Part shown: positions 9,828 through 17,723 of the stretch, piece after piece
Numbering within the stretch: the stretch's first letter is position 1
Layout of the letters: the number at the start of each line of letters is the position of its first letter
Source: Actinomycetales bacterium
Lineage (GTDB): Bacteria; Actinomycetota; Actinomycetes; Actinomycetales; Dermatophilaceae
Assembly: GCA_016711095.1 (NCBI GenBank)
Contig: JADJTP010000002.1
Span: forward strand, 1-64,000
DNA: 64,000 nt
Direction of reading: 5' to 3'
Position numbers and translations under genes: made by a program
Notes under the pieces: generated by a model
What the model saw: the letters and a program-made list of their open reading frames with translations, nothing else
Told to the model about the DNA's origin: nothing
Database searches by the model: none

Positions 9828-10134
9828 GTCATCTCCGGTCTCTTCACAGTCGGCATCAGCTCCGCCGGATGGAGCCCGGCTTGAGCATGATACCCGGCGT
9901 GGGTGCCCGGATGGGCATCGCTTTACCCGCGCGAGAGAACACCTTTACTCGCCGCCGGTAGCACCGGAGGCGAGCAAAGGTCACACTGGAGAGACCAGGG
10001 GGGTGTACACCCTGTTCGTCGGCACTTCGGGGGCTAAAGTCCGCCTTCCGAGCGGGTGGGGTCACGCTCGGCTTCTCCGAACGGTCTGTCGGCGCGAACC
10101 CACGAAGGTCGCCGCCATCATGAAAGGTACTCCA
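9828..10134. promoter_or_regulatory. Divergent control region between bL37 and the peptide array, with a hairpin
   Basis: About 300 bases that must carry the promoters for bL37 (leftward) and for the first peptide gene (rightward). A perfect 7-bp inverted repeat, CCGAGCG at 10048-10054 and CGCTCGG at 10065-10071 with a 10-base loop, lies about 65 bases before the first peptide start. No protein-like frame is convincing. Nothing matches a riboswitch I can recall, so a regulatory role for the hairpin is only a suggestion. Confidence 0.4.
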
Positions 10135-10290
10135 ATGAAGACGTTTTCGAAGCTGTTTGAGGCCATGTTGACCAAGCAGTCGACGCCTACCTGGAGTGGG
10201 CAGTCGGTGGCAGTGGATCTGGGTCCGACGTCGCTGCACACCTGGAACCCGCCGGTGTCGCTGCACACCTGGAACCCGCCGCGGGTCTGA
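10135..10290 (+). CDS. Repeat-peptide gene A (51 residues, two SLHTWNPP units)
   Basis: First of five tandem paralogues. It has no signal peptide or membrane helix. The N-terminal part, MKTFSKLFEAMLTKQSTPTW, looks helical and amphipathic and continues as SGQSVAVDLGPT. The C-terminus is two copies of SLHTWNPP joined by V, then Arg-Val. It differs from the other copies by Ser5 for Thr5, Arg for His before the last Val, and one fewer nonapeptide than copies B-D. An AAAGG box sits 7 bases before this ATG; an in-frame ATG at 10120 is possible but lacks a comparable ribosome site. The family is unknown to me. A leader-core architecture like a ribosomally made modified-peptide precursor fits, but no modifying enzyme is adjacent. 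Confidence 0.68.
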   Translation: MKTFSKLFEAMLTKQSTPTWSGQSVAVDLGPTSLHTWNPPVSLHTWNPPRV

Positions 10291-10416
10291 GACCAGTTCA
10301 CACTGAGGTGACCTGGCGCGGCGTGACCGACCGCACAGTCCCGCCGTTCCGAACCCGCTCCACCGCAACCCTGCTGCACCACCCACAAGCTCTCTTGACT
10401 CGCAAAGGACATTCCC

Positions 10417-10599
10417 ATGAAGACCTTCACGAAGCTGTTCGAGGCCATGTTGACCAAGCAGTCGACGCCTACCTGGAGTGGGCAGTCGGTGGCAGTGGAT
10501 CTGGGTCCGACGTCGCTGCACACCTGGAACCCGCCGGTGTCGCTGCACACCTGGAACCCGCCGGTGTCGCTGCACACCTGGAACCCGCCGCACGTCTGA
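10417..10599 (+). CDS. Repeat-peptide gene B (60 residues, three SLHTWNPP units)
   Basis: Second paralogue, preceded by AAAGGA 7 bases before the ATG. Residues 1-32 are the conserved MKTFTKLFEAMLTKQSTPTW and SGQSVAVDLGPT; residues 33-58 are SLHTWNPP three times separated by Val, ending His-Val. The third nonapeptide is an exact in-frame 27-bp duplication relative to copies A and E. The 3' flank (GGGCCGGCCC palindrome directly after the stop) and the 5' flank are shared with copies C and D, so each cassette carries its own translation signals. The protein is identical to copies C and D; function unknown. Confidence 0.72.
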   Translation: MKTFTKLFEAMLTKQSTPTWSGQSVAVDLGPTSLHTWNPPVSLHTWNPPVSLHTWNPPHV

Positions 10600-10727
10600 G
10601 GGCCGGCCCAAACGCTGAGCTGACCCGGGCCAGCGTGACGACCGCACAGTCCCGCCGTTCCAAACCCGCTCCACCGCAACCCTGCTGCACCACCCACAAG
10701 CTCTCTTGACTCGCAAAGGACATTCCC

Positions 10728-10910
10728 ATGAAGACCTTCACGAAGCTGTTTGAGGCCATGTTGACCAAGCAGTCGACGCCTACCTGGAGTGGGCAGTCGG
10801 TGGCAGTGGATCTGGGTCCGACGTCGCTGCACACCTGGAACCCGCCGGTGTCGCTGCACACCTGGAACCCGCCGGTGTCGCTGCACACCTGGAACCCGCC
10901 GCACGTCTGA
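10728..10910 (+). CDS. Repeat-peptide gene C (60 residues, three SLHTWNPP units)
   Basis: Third paralogue, exactly 311 bases downstream of copy B and identical to it in protein. At DNA level I see one silent change (Phe8 codon TTT for TTC). Retention of the protein with a synonymous difference is weak evidence that the frame is real. The ribosome site and the 128-base spacer are the same as in copies B and D. Confidence 0.72.
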   Translation: MKTFTKLFEAMLTKQSTPTWSGQSVAVDLGPTSLHTWNPPVSLHTWNPPVSLHTWNPPHV

Positions 10911-11038
10911 GGGCCGGCCCAAACGCTGAGCTGACCCGGGCCAGCGTGACGACCGCACAGTCCCGCCGTTCCAAACCCGCTCCACCGCAACCCTGCTGCA
11001 CCACCCACAAGCTCTCTTGACTCGCAAAGGACATTCCC

Positions 11039-11221
11039 ATGAAGACCTTCACGAAGCTGTTCGAGGCCATGTTGACCAAGCAGTCGACGCCTACCTGGAG
11101 TGGGCAGTCGGTGGCAGTGGATCTGGGTCCGACGTCGCTGCACACCTGGAACCCGCCGGTGTCGCTGCACACCTGGAACCCGCCGGTGTCGCTGCACACC
11201 TGGAACCCGCCGCACGTCTGA
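11039..11221 (+). CDS. Repeat-peptide gene D (60 residues, three SLHTWNPP units)
   Basis: Fourth paralogue, again 311 bases on, protein identical to B and C. Because 311 is not a multiple of three, each cassette lies in a different global frame from its neighbour, so the copies cannot be one long repeat protein on this strand. Each keeps its own start, ribosome site and stop. Confidence 0.72.
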   Translation: MKTFTKLFEAMLTKQSTPTWSGQSVAVDLGPTSLHTWNPPVSLHTWNPPVSLHTWNPPHV

Positions 11222-11349
11222 GGGCCGGCCCAAACGCTGAGCTGACCCGGGCCAGCGTGACGACCGCACAGTCCCGCCGTTCCAAACCCGCTCCACCGCA
11301 ACCCTGCTGCACCACCCACAAGCTCTCTTGACTCGCAAAGGACATTCCC

Positions 11350-11505
11350 ATGAAGACCTTCACGAAGCTGTTCGAGGCCATGTTGACCAAGCAGTCGACG
11401 CCTACCTGGAGTGGGCAGTCGGTGGCACTGGATCTGGGTCCGACGTCGCTGCACACCTGGAACCCGCCGGTGTCGCTGCACACCTGGAACCCGCCGCACG
11501 TGTGA
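11350..11505 (+). CDS. Repeat-peptide gene E (51 residues, two SLHTWNPP units)
   Basis: Last paralogue, 311 bases after D. It matches the others except for Leu27 in place of Val (GTG to CTG) and one fewer nonapeptide; it ends His-Val. The downstream flank diverges completely after the stop, marking the end of the array. The next gene, an HD-GYP membrane protein on the same strand, starts 84 bases later without a clear terminator between, so read-through is possible. Confidence 0.7.
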   Translation: MKTFTKLFEAMLTKQSTPTWSGQSVALDLGPTSLHTWNPPVSLHTWNPPHV

Positions 11506-11588
11506 CACGACGTCTGCTGGCGGCCGGGCACTGACGTCACGCGGCGTCGGATCCGCCGATCGGCCACCCGCGCAACTACTCTGCTTGC

Positions 11589-12989
11589 ATGGCCGATGGC
11601 GTGGACGCCCCGAGCCCGAGCCGGGTGAGGAGCCAGGTCCCGTGGGCCATCTTCGGCACCCTCGTGCTCGCCATCGCGCTCACCGCATGTGCCTTCGCCA
11701 TCGACGGTCTCCCGAACGACTGGCTCACTGTCGCCGTCTTGGGGGTTCTGCTGCTCGCCACGCGAATGGTCAGGGTCAACACCCTGGCCGGCGTGAGCGT
11801 TGCCAGCAGCAGCATTATCACGCTGGCCAGCGTCGTGCTCATCGGACCCTTCGGGGTCGCCGTTCTGACCGCCTTGACCATCCTCGTCGAGCGAGGCCGA
11901 CGCAAATGGAATGCCCGGGTCTTCAACGCCTCCATGGGCGCCGTTGTCGGTGCCGTGGCGGGGCTGACCTACCTCTGGTGCGGAGGCCCACGGGATCTTA
12001 CCGCAATCACCGACCCATGGGAGCTGCTCTGGCGGGTTGGCGGCCCCTTGATGGTTGCCAACGTGGCACAGAGCGTGGTGAATCTCGCCCTGCTCGCGAC
12101 GATCATGCGGGTCTCCGACGGCCACCCATTCAAAGCGGTCTTCGTGTCGATGGCGACGACTTCTGGGCTCTCCCAGATGGGCTACGGCATCATCGGGCTG
12201 CTCTTGGTCCTGCTATGGATCCCCGCCGAGGTCGGTCCCTTCAGCGGCGTACTCATCCTCGCGCCCCTCTTCGTCGCCCACTGGGCGTTCCTCCAGCATG
12301 CCGACGAACAACGGGCCCACGAACGCACCCTGGCGGCCCTCGTGGCCACCGCCGAGACCCGCGACCCGTATGCCGTCGGGCACAGTGAGAGGGTGGCCCG
12401 CCTGGCCGAGATCATGGCCGAGCAACTCGGTCTTGGTGCTGCCCACACCTCCGCGCTGCGGTATGCGGCGATGCTCCATGACATCGGGCAGGTGGGCAGC
12501 CCCCTGGCAACAGCTAGCGAGGACCTCGCGCCCGACGACGACGAACTCGCATTCATCGAGCGCCACCCCGACAGCGGCGTGGGCCTGCTCGCCGACATCT
12601 CGTTCCTCGCGGAGTCCCTGGCCGGCATCCGCCATCATCACGAACGATGGGACGGCCGAGGCTACCCTGACGGTCTCGTCGGCCCCGACATCCCCATCGA
12701 GTCGAGGATCATCGCGACGGCCGACGCCTTCGACTCGCTGACCAGCACCCGGCCGGGGCGTCAGGCGCTCGAGGTCCCCGCGGCACTGGCTGCCCTCGCC
12801 GAGCGAACGGGGAGCCATCTCGACGGTGAGGTTGTCGCCGCCCTCTACCGGGGGCTCGAGCGGCATCCGTGGGTCCCGAAGGGAGCGTCGGTCACCGAGA
12901 TCCGCTCAGCTCCGGTGGACCACGATCACCCAGCGGTGAGCGATCTACTGGCCAGGAGGCACACCAGCAGGTCTCGGAGCCGGCGATGA
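11589..12989 (+). CDS. Membrane-anchored HD-GYP domain phosphohydrolase
   Basis: Predicted cyclic-di-GMP phosphodiesterase or related metal phosphohydrolase. About 225 N-terminal residues form six or so membrane helices (AIFGTLVLAIALTACAFAID, LTVAVLGVLLLATRMV, VASSSIITLASVVLIGPFG, LLVLLWIPAEVGPFSGVLIL). The cytoplasmic part starts near residue 240: RDPYAVGHSERVARLAEIMA, the metal-binding AAMLHDIGQVG, and the signature IRHHHERWDGRGYPDGLVG (residues 347-365) with the HHExxDGxGYP core. The sensor half lacks a domain I can name. The stop overlaps the next start (ATGA), so the two HD proteins are co-translated. Start chosen because upstream sequence has no coding features. Confidence 0.85.
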   Translation: MADGVDAPSPSRVRSQVPWAIFGTLVLAIALTACAFAIDGLPNDWLTVAVLGVLLLATRMVRVNTLAGVSVASSSIITLASVVLIGPFGVAVLTALTILVERGRRKWNARVFNASMGAVVGAVAGLTYLWCGGPRDLTAITDPWELLWRVGGPLMVANVAQSVVNLALLATIMRVSDGHPFKAVFVSMATTSGLSQMGYGIIGLLLVLLWIPAEVGPFSGVLILAPLFVAHWAFLQHADEQRAHERTLAALVATAETRDPYAVGHSERVARLAEIMAEQLGLGAAHTSALRYAAMLHDIGQVGSPLATASEDLAPDDDELAFIERHPDSGVGLLADISFLAESLAGIRHHHERWDGRGYPDGLVGPDIPIESRIIATADAFDSLTSTRPGRQALEVPAALAALAERTGSHLDGEVVAALYRGLERHPWVPKGASVTEIRSAPVDHDHPAVSDLLARRHTSRSRSRR

Positions 12990-14332
12990 GCCCGACCTTC
13001 GCCAATGCGCCGAGCCTGGGCAGTCTCGCTCGCCGGGCACGCCCCCCTACGCGCACCGGTCGCTGGCTCGTCGGCGCCTGCGTTACCATCGCTGCCGCGT
13101 CGCTCGTTCGCGCCAGCGTCGATTGGCGTCCGCTGGTCCAGACGTGGCCAGTCTTGGCGGCCTTCGCCGTGGTCATCGCCCTCGGTGAACTGGTCCGCTT
13201 CGGGATCGATGACGGGCGCCACTTGGCCCCGATGTCACTTGGTGCGGCATTCGCACTCTCGTTGACGTCGCGATCGGGCTCTTTCGACCTGTCGATGCTC
13301 GGCCCCGCCCACATCCTCGCGGTGACATCGACGGCGATGATCCTCGGCGCCACGATCAACAGGTTGCGCGGCAGGCCGGCGCACCCCGAGGCGATGGCCA
13401 GCCGCTTCACTGCGGTCCTCGTGACGACGCTGCTCTTCCGTTGGCTGCCGGTGGCCGACACCGGCACGCTGCTGCACCTCGAGTCCACCTGGGTGGGTTC
13501 CCGCTGGCCGGTTGCGGTCCTGATGGGCGTCGTGTCGGGACTGGGACTGCTCGTCTTCCTCGTCGTCTCGGCCGTCGTCATCGCGGCCCGAGCGCCGTCC
13601 TGGCGGGTCGGGCAGACGCTCGTGGACGGGCTCCGAGCCGGCGCAGGCCTCGGTATGGCCCTGAGCGCCACCGGCGCTCTCATCGCCTTGGCAGAGCGTC
13701 CGTTGGGGGTGCTCGCCCTGCCTCTGTTCCTCACCCCGCTCGTGCTCACCCAGTTTGCGCTGCGCCAGTATGCCGCGAGCCGTCGGACCTACGTCCAAAC
13801 CGTGCGGGTGCTCTCGCGGCTCACGGAGATGGGAGGGTTCACGCGGGCCGGGCACAGCGACCGGGTGGCCGCATTGTCTCTGGAGATCGGCCGTGACCTC
13901 GGGCTGTCCGAGCGGGACATCCGCCACCTCCAGTATGCCGCGCTGCTGCACGACATCGGCCAGGTCGCCCTCCGCGAGCCCATCCCGGGTGGCGCTACTG
14001 TCATGGCCGCGCGAGCGGATCAGCAGCGGATCGCCCTAGACGGCGCCGAGATTGTCCGCAAGACGGGCGTGCCCGCTGAGGTGGCGGCAGCCGTGGAACA
14101 GCAGGCCACGCCCTACCGGGTCGTGCGAGAGCAGCGCCAGGATCTGCCGCTGGCCAGCCGCATCATCAAGGTCGCCAACGCGTATGACGACATCGTCGGC
14201 GGGTCGATCACCTCCCGTCGCCGCGAGGCCGCCATGGAGCGGATTCACCTCGGGCTCGGCTACGAATATGACCCCCGGGTCGTCGACGCACTCGAACATG
14301 CCCTCGCCCGGCGGCATACGAGCGGGTCCTGA
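12986..14332 (+). CDS. Membrane HD-domain protein with degenerate HD-GYP site
   Basis: The overlapping partner of the preceding gene. It has an N-terminal membrane region of six or seven helices (WLVGACVTIAAASLVRA, TWPVLAAFAVVIALGELV, WPVAVLMGVVSGLGLLVFLV, PLGVLALPLFLTPLVLTQFA), then an HD domain: GGFTRAGHSDRVAALSLEIG and YAALLHDIGQVALREP, so the first His and HD are kept. Where the partner has the HHExxDGxGYP signature this protein has VEQQATPYRVVREQRQDLPL, lacking the second His pair and the GYP element. It is probably impaired as an HD-GYP enzyme; it might partner or regulate the first protein. That role is inference. Confidence 0.75.
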   Translation: MSPTFANAPSLGSLARRARPPTRTGRWLVGACVTIAAASLVRASVDWRPLVQTWPVLAAFAVVIALGELVRFGIDDGRHLAPMSLGAAFALSLTSRSGSFDLSMLGPAHILAVTSTAMILGATINRLRGRPAHPEAMASRFTAVLVTTLLFRWLPVADTGTLLHLESTWVGSRWPVAVLMGVVSGLGLLVFLVVSAVVIAARAPSWRVGQTLVDGLRAGAGLGMALSATGALIALAERPLGVLALPLFLTPLVLTQFALRQYAASRRTYVQTVRVLSRLTEMGGFTRAGHSDRVAALSLEIGRDLGLSERDIRHLQYAALLHDIGQVALREPIPGGATVMAARADQQRIALDGAEIVRKTGVPAEVAAAVEQQATPYRVVREQRQDLPLASRIIKVANAYDDIVGGSITSRRREAAMERIHLGLGYEYDPRVVDALEHALARRHTSGS

Positions 14333-14407
14333 CCCCGCTGGCGGAGGTAGGACCCGTTCGAGGCGCCACGGGGTTCCTAGCAGCGAACCGCGGTGGTTCC
14401 ACCATCC

Positions 14408-14428
14408 CCGGCGCGGTCTGGGCGCCGG
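14408..14428. terminator. Hairpin terminator, probably the displaced original sodN terminator
   Basis: A perfect 7-bp stem, CCGGCGC (14408-14414) and GCGCCGG (14422-14428), with a 7-base loop. It lies just beyond the sequence that reads, on the minus strand, as the alternative sodN end GAGACCAAGAAGGCCTGA. It also follows the convergent HD-domain gene. Confidence 0.6.
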
Positions 14429-14440
14429 ATAGACCTCAGG

Positions 14441-14454
14441 CCTTCTTGGTCTCC
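14441..14454. other. Left attachment site of the element
   Basis: CCTTCTTGGTCTCC. Its minus-strand context TAG-GAG-ACC-AAG-AAG-GCC-TGA encodes the last residues ETKKA of a sodN-like gene, with no gene body attached. This is the expected remnant of the pre-insertion sodN 3' end. Confidence 0.78.
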
Positions 14455-14495
14455 TACTAGGCATGCGTGACTGGGATGGTTGATGGTTGTTGACA

Positions 14496-14793
14496 TCAGG
14501 GGTCTGACCTGCACATATGTTGGCTGCGAGGGTTGACGCTAGAGGGTCGTAGATGCACCTGCCAAGGACTTTCCAAGGACTCTTGTCCCGCGTGAAGGAG
14601 TTGGCAGGAGTTCTTTGGGGGAAAGGTCGGGGTGGTCGGGTCGGCCAGGCCTAGGTGCACCTGTTCGGGCCGGTTCCATGCGATGGCGTCGTGTGGTCTG
14701 ACGCTGTTGTACTCGAGCCGGTACTCCTCGGCGTGTTTGGCGAGCATGACGGCGTCGTCGATCTCGTCGATGAACAGTCGCTCGTACTTCAAC
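14496..14793 (-). pseudogene. IS3-type transposase, C-terminal fragment cut off by an IS1634 insertion
   Basis: Minus-strand frame reading KYERLFIDEID, then DAVMLAKHAEEYRLEYNSVR and PHDAIAWNRPEQVHLGLADP, the end of an integrase-core transposase, including the last catalytic-domain helix. The rest of the same gene lies beyond the IS1634 element, from 16478 to about 17340. The sequence from 14757 to 14793 occurs again at 16478-16514, so both parts carry KYERLFIDEID. Confidence 0.8.
14757..14793. repeat. 37-bp target-site duplication, left copy (right copy 16478-16514)
   Basis: The 37 bases ending TCGCTCGTACTTCAAC occur identically on both sides of the IS1634-type element and nowhere else noticed. 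They are internal to the interrupted IS3-type transposase gene. Unusually long target duplications are a known trait of IS1634 and of IS1549 in mycobacteria. Confidence 0.85.
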
Positions 14794-16477
14794 CTGACTC
14801 GTGCCACTTTTGTCGTTCTCGGTGATCCGCGCCGCGTTTGTGCTGCTCAGGGCCGTGGTGCAGGCTGGGGTGACACACTAATCGCGCCGGTAGGGTCGCC
14901 TTCGTGGTGTTCGTGCGGAAGGTCCCGACGGCCTCTGGGGCCACCGCGGTACAGATCGCCGAGCGTCAGGGCGGACGAGACAAGGTGCTCGAGCATCTGG
15001 GATCGGCGCGCACAGAGTCCGAGCTGGCGGCGTTGGTCGAGGCGGCCCGCCGGAAGGTGTACCCGGGACAGGGTGAGCTGGACCTGAGCGCGGGAGCCGT
15101 CCCGGCCGGGCACGCGGTGATCACCTCGAAGGCCAGCGCGGTGCTGTGGCAGGTCCTGTCGAGCGCGTACACGCGGCTGGGGTTCGGCGCGGTCGGTGAC
15201 GAGTCGTTTCGGCAGCTGGTGCTGGCCCGGATCGTGGAGCCGACGTCCAAGGCCGACTCGCTACGGGTCCTCGACGAGATCGGCGTCGAGCACGCTTCGC
15301 TGCGCACCATGTTCCGGTCGCTGGCCCGCGCTCAAGAGCGCGGCTACCGCGACGTGGTCGCGGCCGCGTGCTTCACCCACGCCGCCGCCAGCGGGGATGT
15401 CTCGCTGTGCCTGTACGACGTGACCACGTTGTACTTCGAGGCCGAGAACGAGGACGAGCTGCGCAAGGTCGGCTACTCCAGGAACGCCGTGTGGACCCGC
15501 AGATCGTGGTCGGGCTGCTGGTCGACCGCCAAGGGTTCCCGCTGGAGATCGGCTGCTTCGAGGGCAACAAGGCAGAGACGGCCACGATCGTGCCGATCGT
15601 TAAGGCGTTCCAGGCCCGCCACTCGCTGTCGGACATGGTCGTGGTTGCCGACGCCGGGATGCTGTCGGCTGGGAACCTCAAGGAGCTGCACGAGGCCGGG
15701 CTGCGGTTCATCGTCGGCTCCCGCGTCACGAAGGCACCGGCGGACCTGGCGTCGCACTTCCGGTGGCACGGGGACGCGTTCACCGACGGGCAGGTCATCG
15801 ACACGATCACCCCACGGGTGGCCACCAAGGCCGCGAACGCGACGAACGACCCTGCCAAGCGGGCCGAGCCGGTGTGGGACCCGGGCGTGCACGACCGGTC
15901 GTGGCGAGCGGTGTGGGCCTACTCACGCAAACGGGCGGTCCGGGACGGCAAGACCCTGACCCTGCAGGAGAACCGGGCGAAGTCGGTGGTCGCCGGCGAG
16001 AAGGCCGCCCGCACCCCACGCTTCGTCACGACCAAGAACGGGAGCCAGTCACTCGACGAGGCGTCCCTGGCCAGGGCCCGGCGCCTGGTCGGGCTGAAGG
16101 GCTACGTGACGAACATCCCCGCGACCGTGATGCCCGCCAGCGAGGTCATCGCCAGCTACCACGACCTGTGGCAGGTCGAGGCGTCCTTCCGGATGAGCAA
16201 GAGCGACCTGAAAGCGAGGCCGATCTTCCACCACACCCGCGAGTCGATCGAAGCCCACCTGACCATCGTCTTCACCGCCCTGGCCGTGGCACACCACCTA
16301 CAGAACCAGACCGGGATGAGCATCAAGAAGATCGTCCGGACGCTACGACCGCTGCAGCAGATCACGCTCACCATCGCCGGCCACGAGCACACCGCAGCCG
16401 ACCCCCTCACCGACCCCGCCCGCGAAATCCTCACCGCGACCGACACCAAGCCGACACACTAAAGCGGCACGACTCGG
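14794..16477 (+). mobile_element. IS1634-family insertion sequence, 1684 bp
   Basis: Terminal inverted repeats align over 19 bases with four mismatches: left CTGACTCGTGCCACTTTTG (from 14794), right end complement CCGAGTCGTGCCGCTTTAG (from 16477). They abut the 37-bp duplication exactly on both sides. The single gene inside fills most of the element. Confidence 0.87.
14904..16462 (+). CDS. IS1634-family DDE transposase (one frameshift)
   Basis: Starts at GTG 14904 (VVFVRKVPTASGATAVQIAE). The RNase-H-like core shows LCLYDVTTLYFEAENEDELR (first Asp, about 15415), then after a frame change near 15490 VDPQIVVGLLVDRQGFPLEI, GCFEGNKAETATIVPIV, MVVVADAGMLSAGN (second Asp), and SYHDLWQVEASFRMSKSDLK (Glu of the Y-x-x-x-E-like region, about 16155-16210). 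The one-base loss near 15490 breaks the protein into two frames; it may be a sequencing indel. The stop at 16460 is 15 bases inside the right end. Confidence 0.87.
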
Positions 16478-17345
16478 GTCGATCTCGTCGATGAACAGTC
16501 GCTCGTACTTCAACGTGCCGAACCCGCGTTCGCGTGAGCCGTTCTGGCCCGGCGTGCGGACCCTGGTGCGGACGTGGTGAAGCTCGGGGTGCTGTTGGAT
16601 GAACGCCTCGAACCGGAAGGAGCGGAACGGTCCGCCGTTGTCGGTGACGATCGTGACGAGCGGCAGCAGCTGGCCAGTCTGCTCGTTGATGGGGCAGTCA
16701 TCGACCATCGGGTGACCGAACATCGCCTCGTAGTCGGCCAAGGCGAGCTCGATGGCGTCGATCGCGTCGTGTTGGTTCGCGGTCGGTGACACGTGGAACG
16801 GGTGCTCGTACTTGGACCAGTAGTCCCGACACCCCGCCAGTGGCCACGTCCCTCCGGTGGTGGTCTCGAACTCGGAGAAGTCCAGCTGCCAGACCTGGTT
16901 CGGGGCGGTCGGCTCGGTCCGCGAACGCGGCCTTGCGCCGCTCGGCGAGCGTGCGTCGTTCGCGTTGGTGGTGCGCGGTCAGGATCAGTCCCTCCTCGCG
17001 CAGCAGCCGCAGGATCGTCGCCTCGCTGACCACGTGCCCGTCGTGGCGGACGATCGCCCAGATCTTGCGGTGGCCCCACGCCGGATGCGCCAGCGCGTGC
17101 TTGCGCGCCAGCTCCAGCGCGGCCTCACGCGCTGGCCGCGGCCACGGGCCCCTGGCCCGCTGGCCCTGCGCGGCCTTGGCCTGCCAGCGACGCCAGGTCC
17201 GCTCGGGCATGTCGAACTTCTCGCAGAACTTCGTGGTCGACATGCCCGCCTCGACGCGGATCACCTCGAGGTCCGCAAAGGGCCCAGGCGGCCCTCCGCG
17301 CTCTTCTTCCAGACCCGGAGCTCGACCGCGGCCTCACCCAGCGCC
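16478..17345 (-). pseudogene. IS3-type transposase, N-terminal and catalytic part, interrupted
   Basis: The upstream portion of the gene cut by the IS1634 element. From about 17265: IRVEAGMSTTKFCEKFDMPE (helix-turn-helix), HPAWGHRKIWAIVRHDGHVV and SEATILRLLREEGLI (HTH_21-like, typical of IS3-type proteins). After a frame change near 16920 comes the integrase core: VWQLDFSEFETTTGGTWPLA (first Asp), then TIVTDNGGPFRSFRFEAFIQ (second Asp) and RTRVRTPGQNGSRERGFGTL (Glu). It ends in the 37-bp duplication. With the 14496-14793 fragment it makes a nearly full-length protein. Its frameshift and the insertion both inactivate it. Confidence 0.8.
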
Positions 17346-17362
17346 TGGGTCAGAGGTGAGCG

Positions 17363-17596
17363 CTACCGGACCTCGTTCCCGCTTCTCGGTCCCGGACCCG
17401 ATTTCTTGGTGCGATCCTTCGGTTTGGAGATTTGGAGGGGCAGGATCATGAGTCCGATGCCTACCCACGATGCGATGCGTGGCCAGTTGCCTTGCCCCCA
17501 GTACGCTAAAGACACACCCAGCAGAATCACGCCCGGGACCGCGAAGCGCAGGTATCGGGGGTCGCGCAGTATCCTCCAATGAGGAAAGAGACTCAC
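17363..17596 (-). CDS. Small membrane protein, 77 residues, unknown function
   Basis: GTG start with an AAGGGAG ribosome site eight bases upstream. The sequence has two likely membrane helices, YLRFAVPGVILLGVSLAYWG and IASWVGIGLMILPLQIS, followed by a highly charged tail KPKDRTKKSGPGPRSGNEVR. It lies between the IS3-type transposase start and the secreted-protein gene, on the same strand. I recognise no family. The clear start signal and clean hydrophobic pattern support a real gene. Confidence 0.55.
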   Translation of the reverse strand: MSLFPHWRILRDPRYLRFAVPGVILLGVSLAYWGQGNWPRIASWVGIGLMILPLQISKPKDRTKKSGPGPRSGNEVR

Positions 17597-17723
17597 AGCC
17601 GGCTCCCTTCTTGAGAGGTCTCACAACTCGATGAACTGCTCGCGGTAGCTCCCTACTAGACGATGCAGGGCGCTCGGCGGCCACCGGTCGGTCCTGGCGC
17701 TGGAGAGCTCACCGACTATCTCG

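Larger units (their letters stand above)
10417..11505 (+). repeat. 311-bp tandem direct repeat containing 27-bp inner repeats
   Basis: Three and a half near-identical 311-bp units (10417, 10728, 11039, 11350), with a diverged earlier unit at 10135 whose spacer is 282 bp because one 27-bp inner repeat and a few bases are missing. Each unit holds one peptide gene plus a 128-bp spacer. The inner 27-bp repeat encodes VSLHTWNPP. Near identity across units points to recent amplification or gene conversion. The real copy number could differ from the assembled one. Confidence 0.9.

Noticed and set aside
10035..10042. TAAAGTCC as a flagellar-type (sigma-28) minus-35 element for the peptide array
   Set aside because: No GCCGATAA-like minus-10 element lies at the expected distance; the hairpin occupies that place.
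10135..11505. CRISPR array
   Set aside because: Repeat units are 311 bp and 27 bp, contiguous and coding; there are no unique spacers and no cas genes.
10308..11534. Plus-strand frames with repeated GVAAHLEPA across the array
   Set aside because: These are the second frame of the same cassettes, running through stops and starts of the peptide genes, without ribosome sites.
9856..12125. Long minus-strand reading frames across the peptide array containing repeated GGFQVCSDT
   Set aside because: They exist only because the GC-rich repeat is open on both strands. The 311-bp period is not a multiple of three, so the repeat changes frame at every unit. No ribosome sites precede them, while every plus-strand copy has one.
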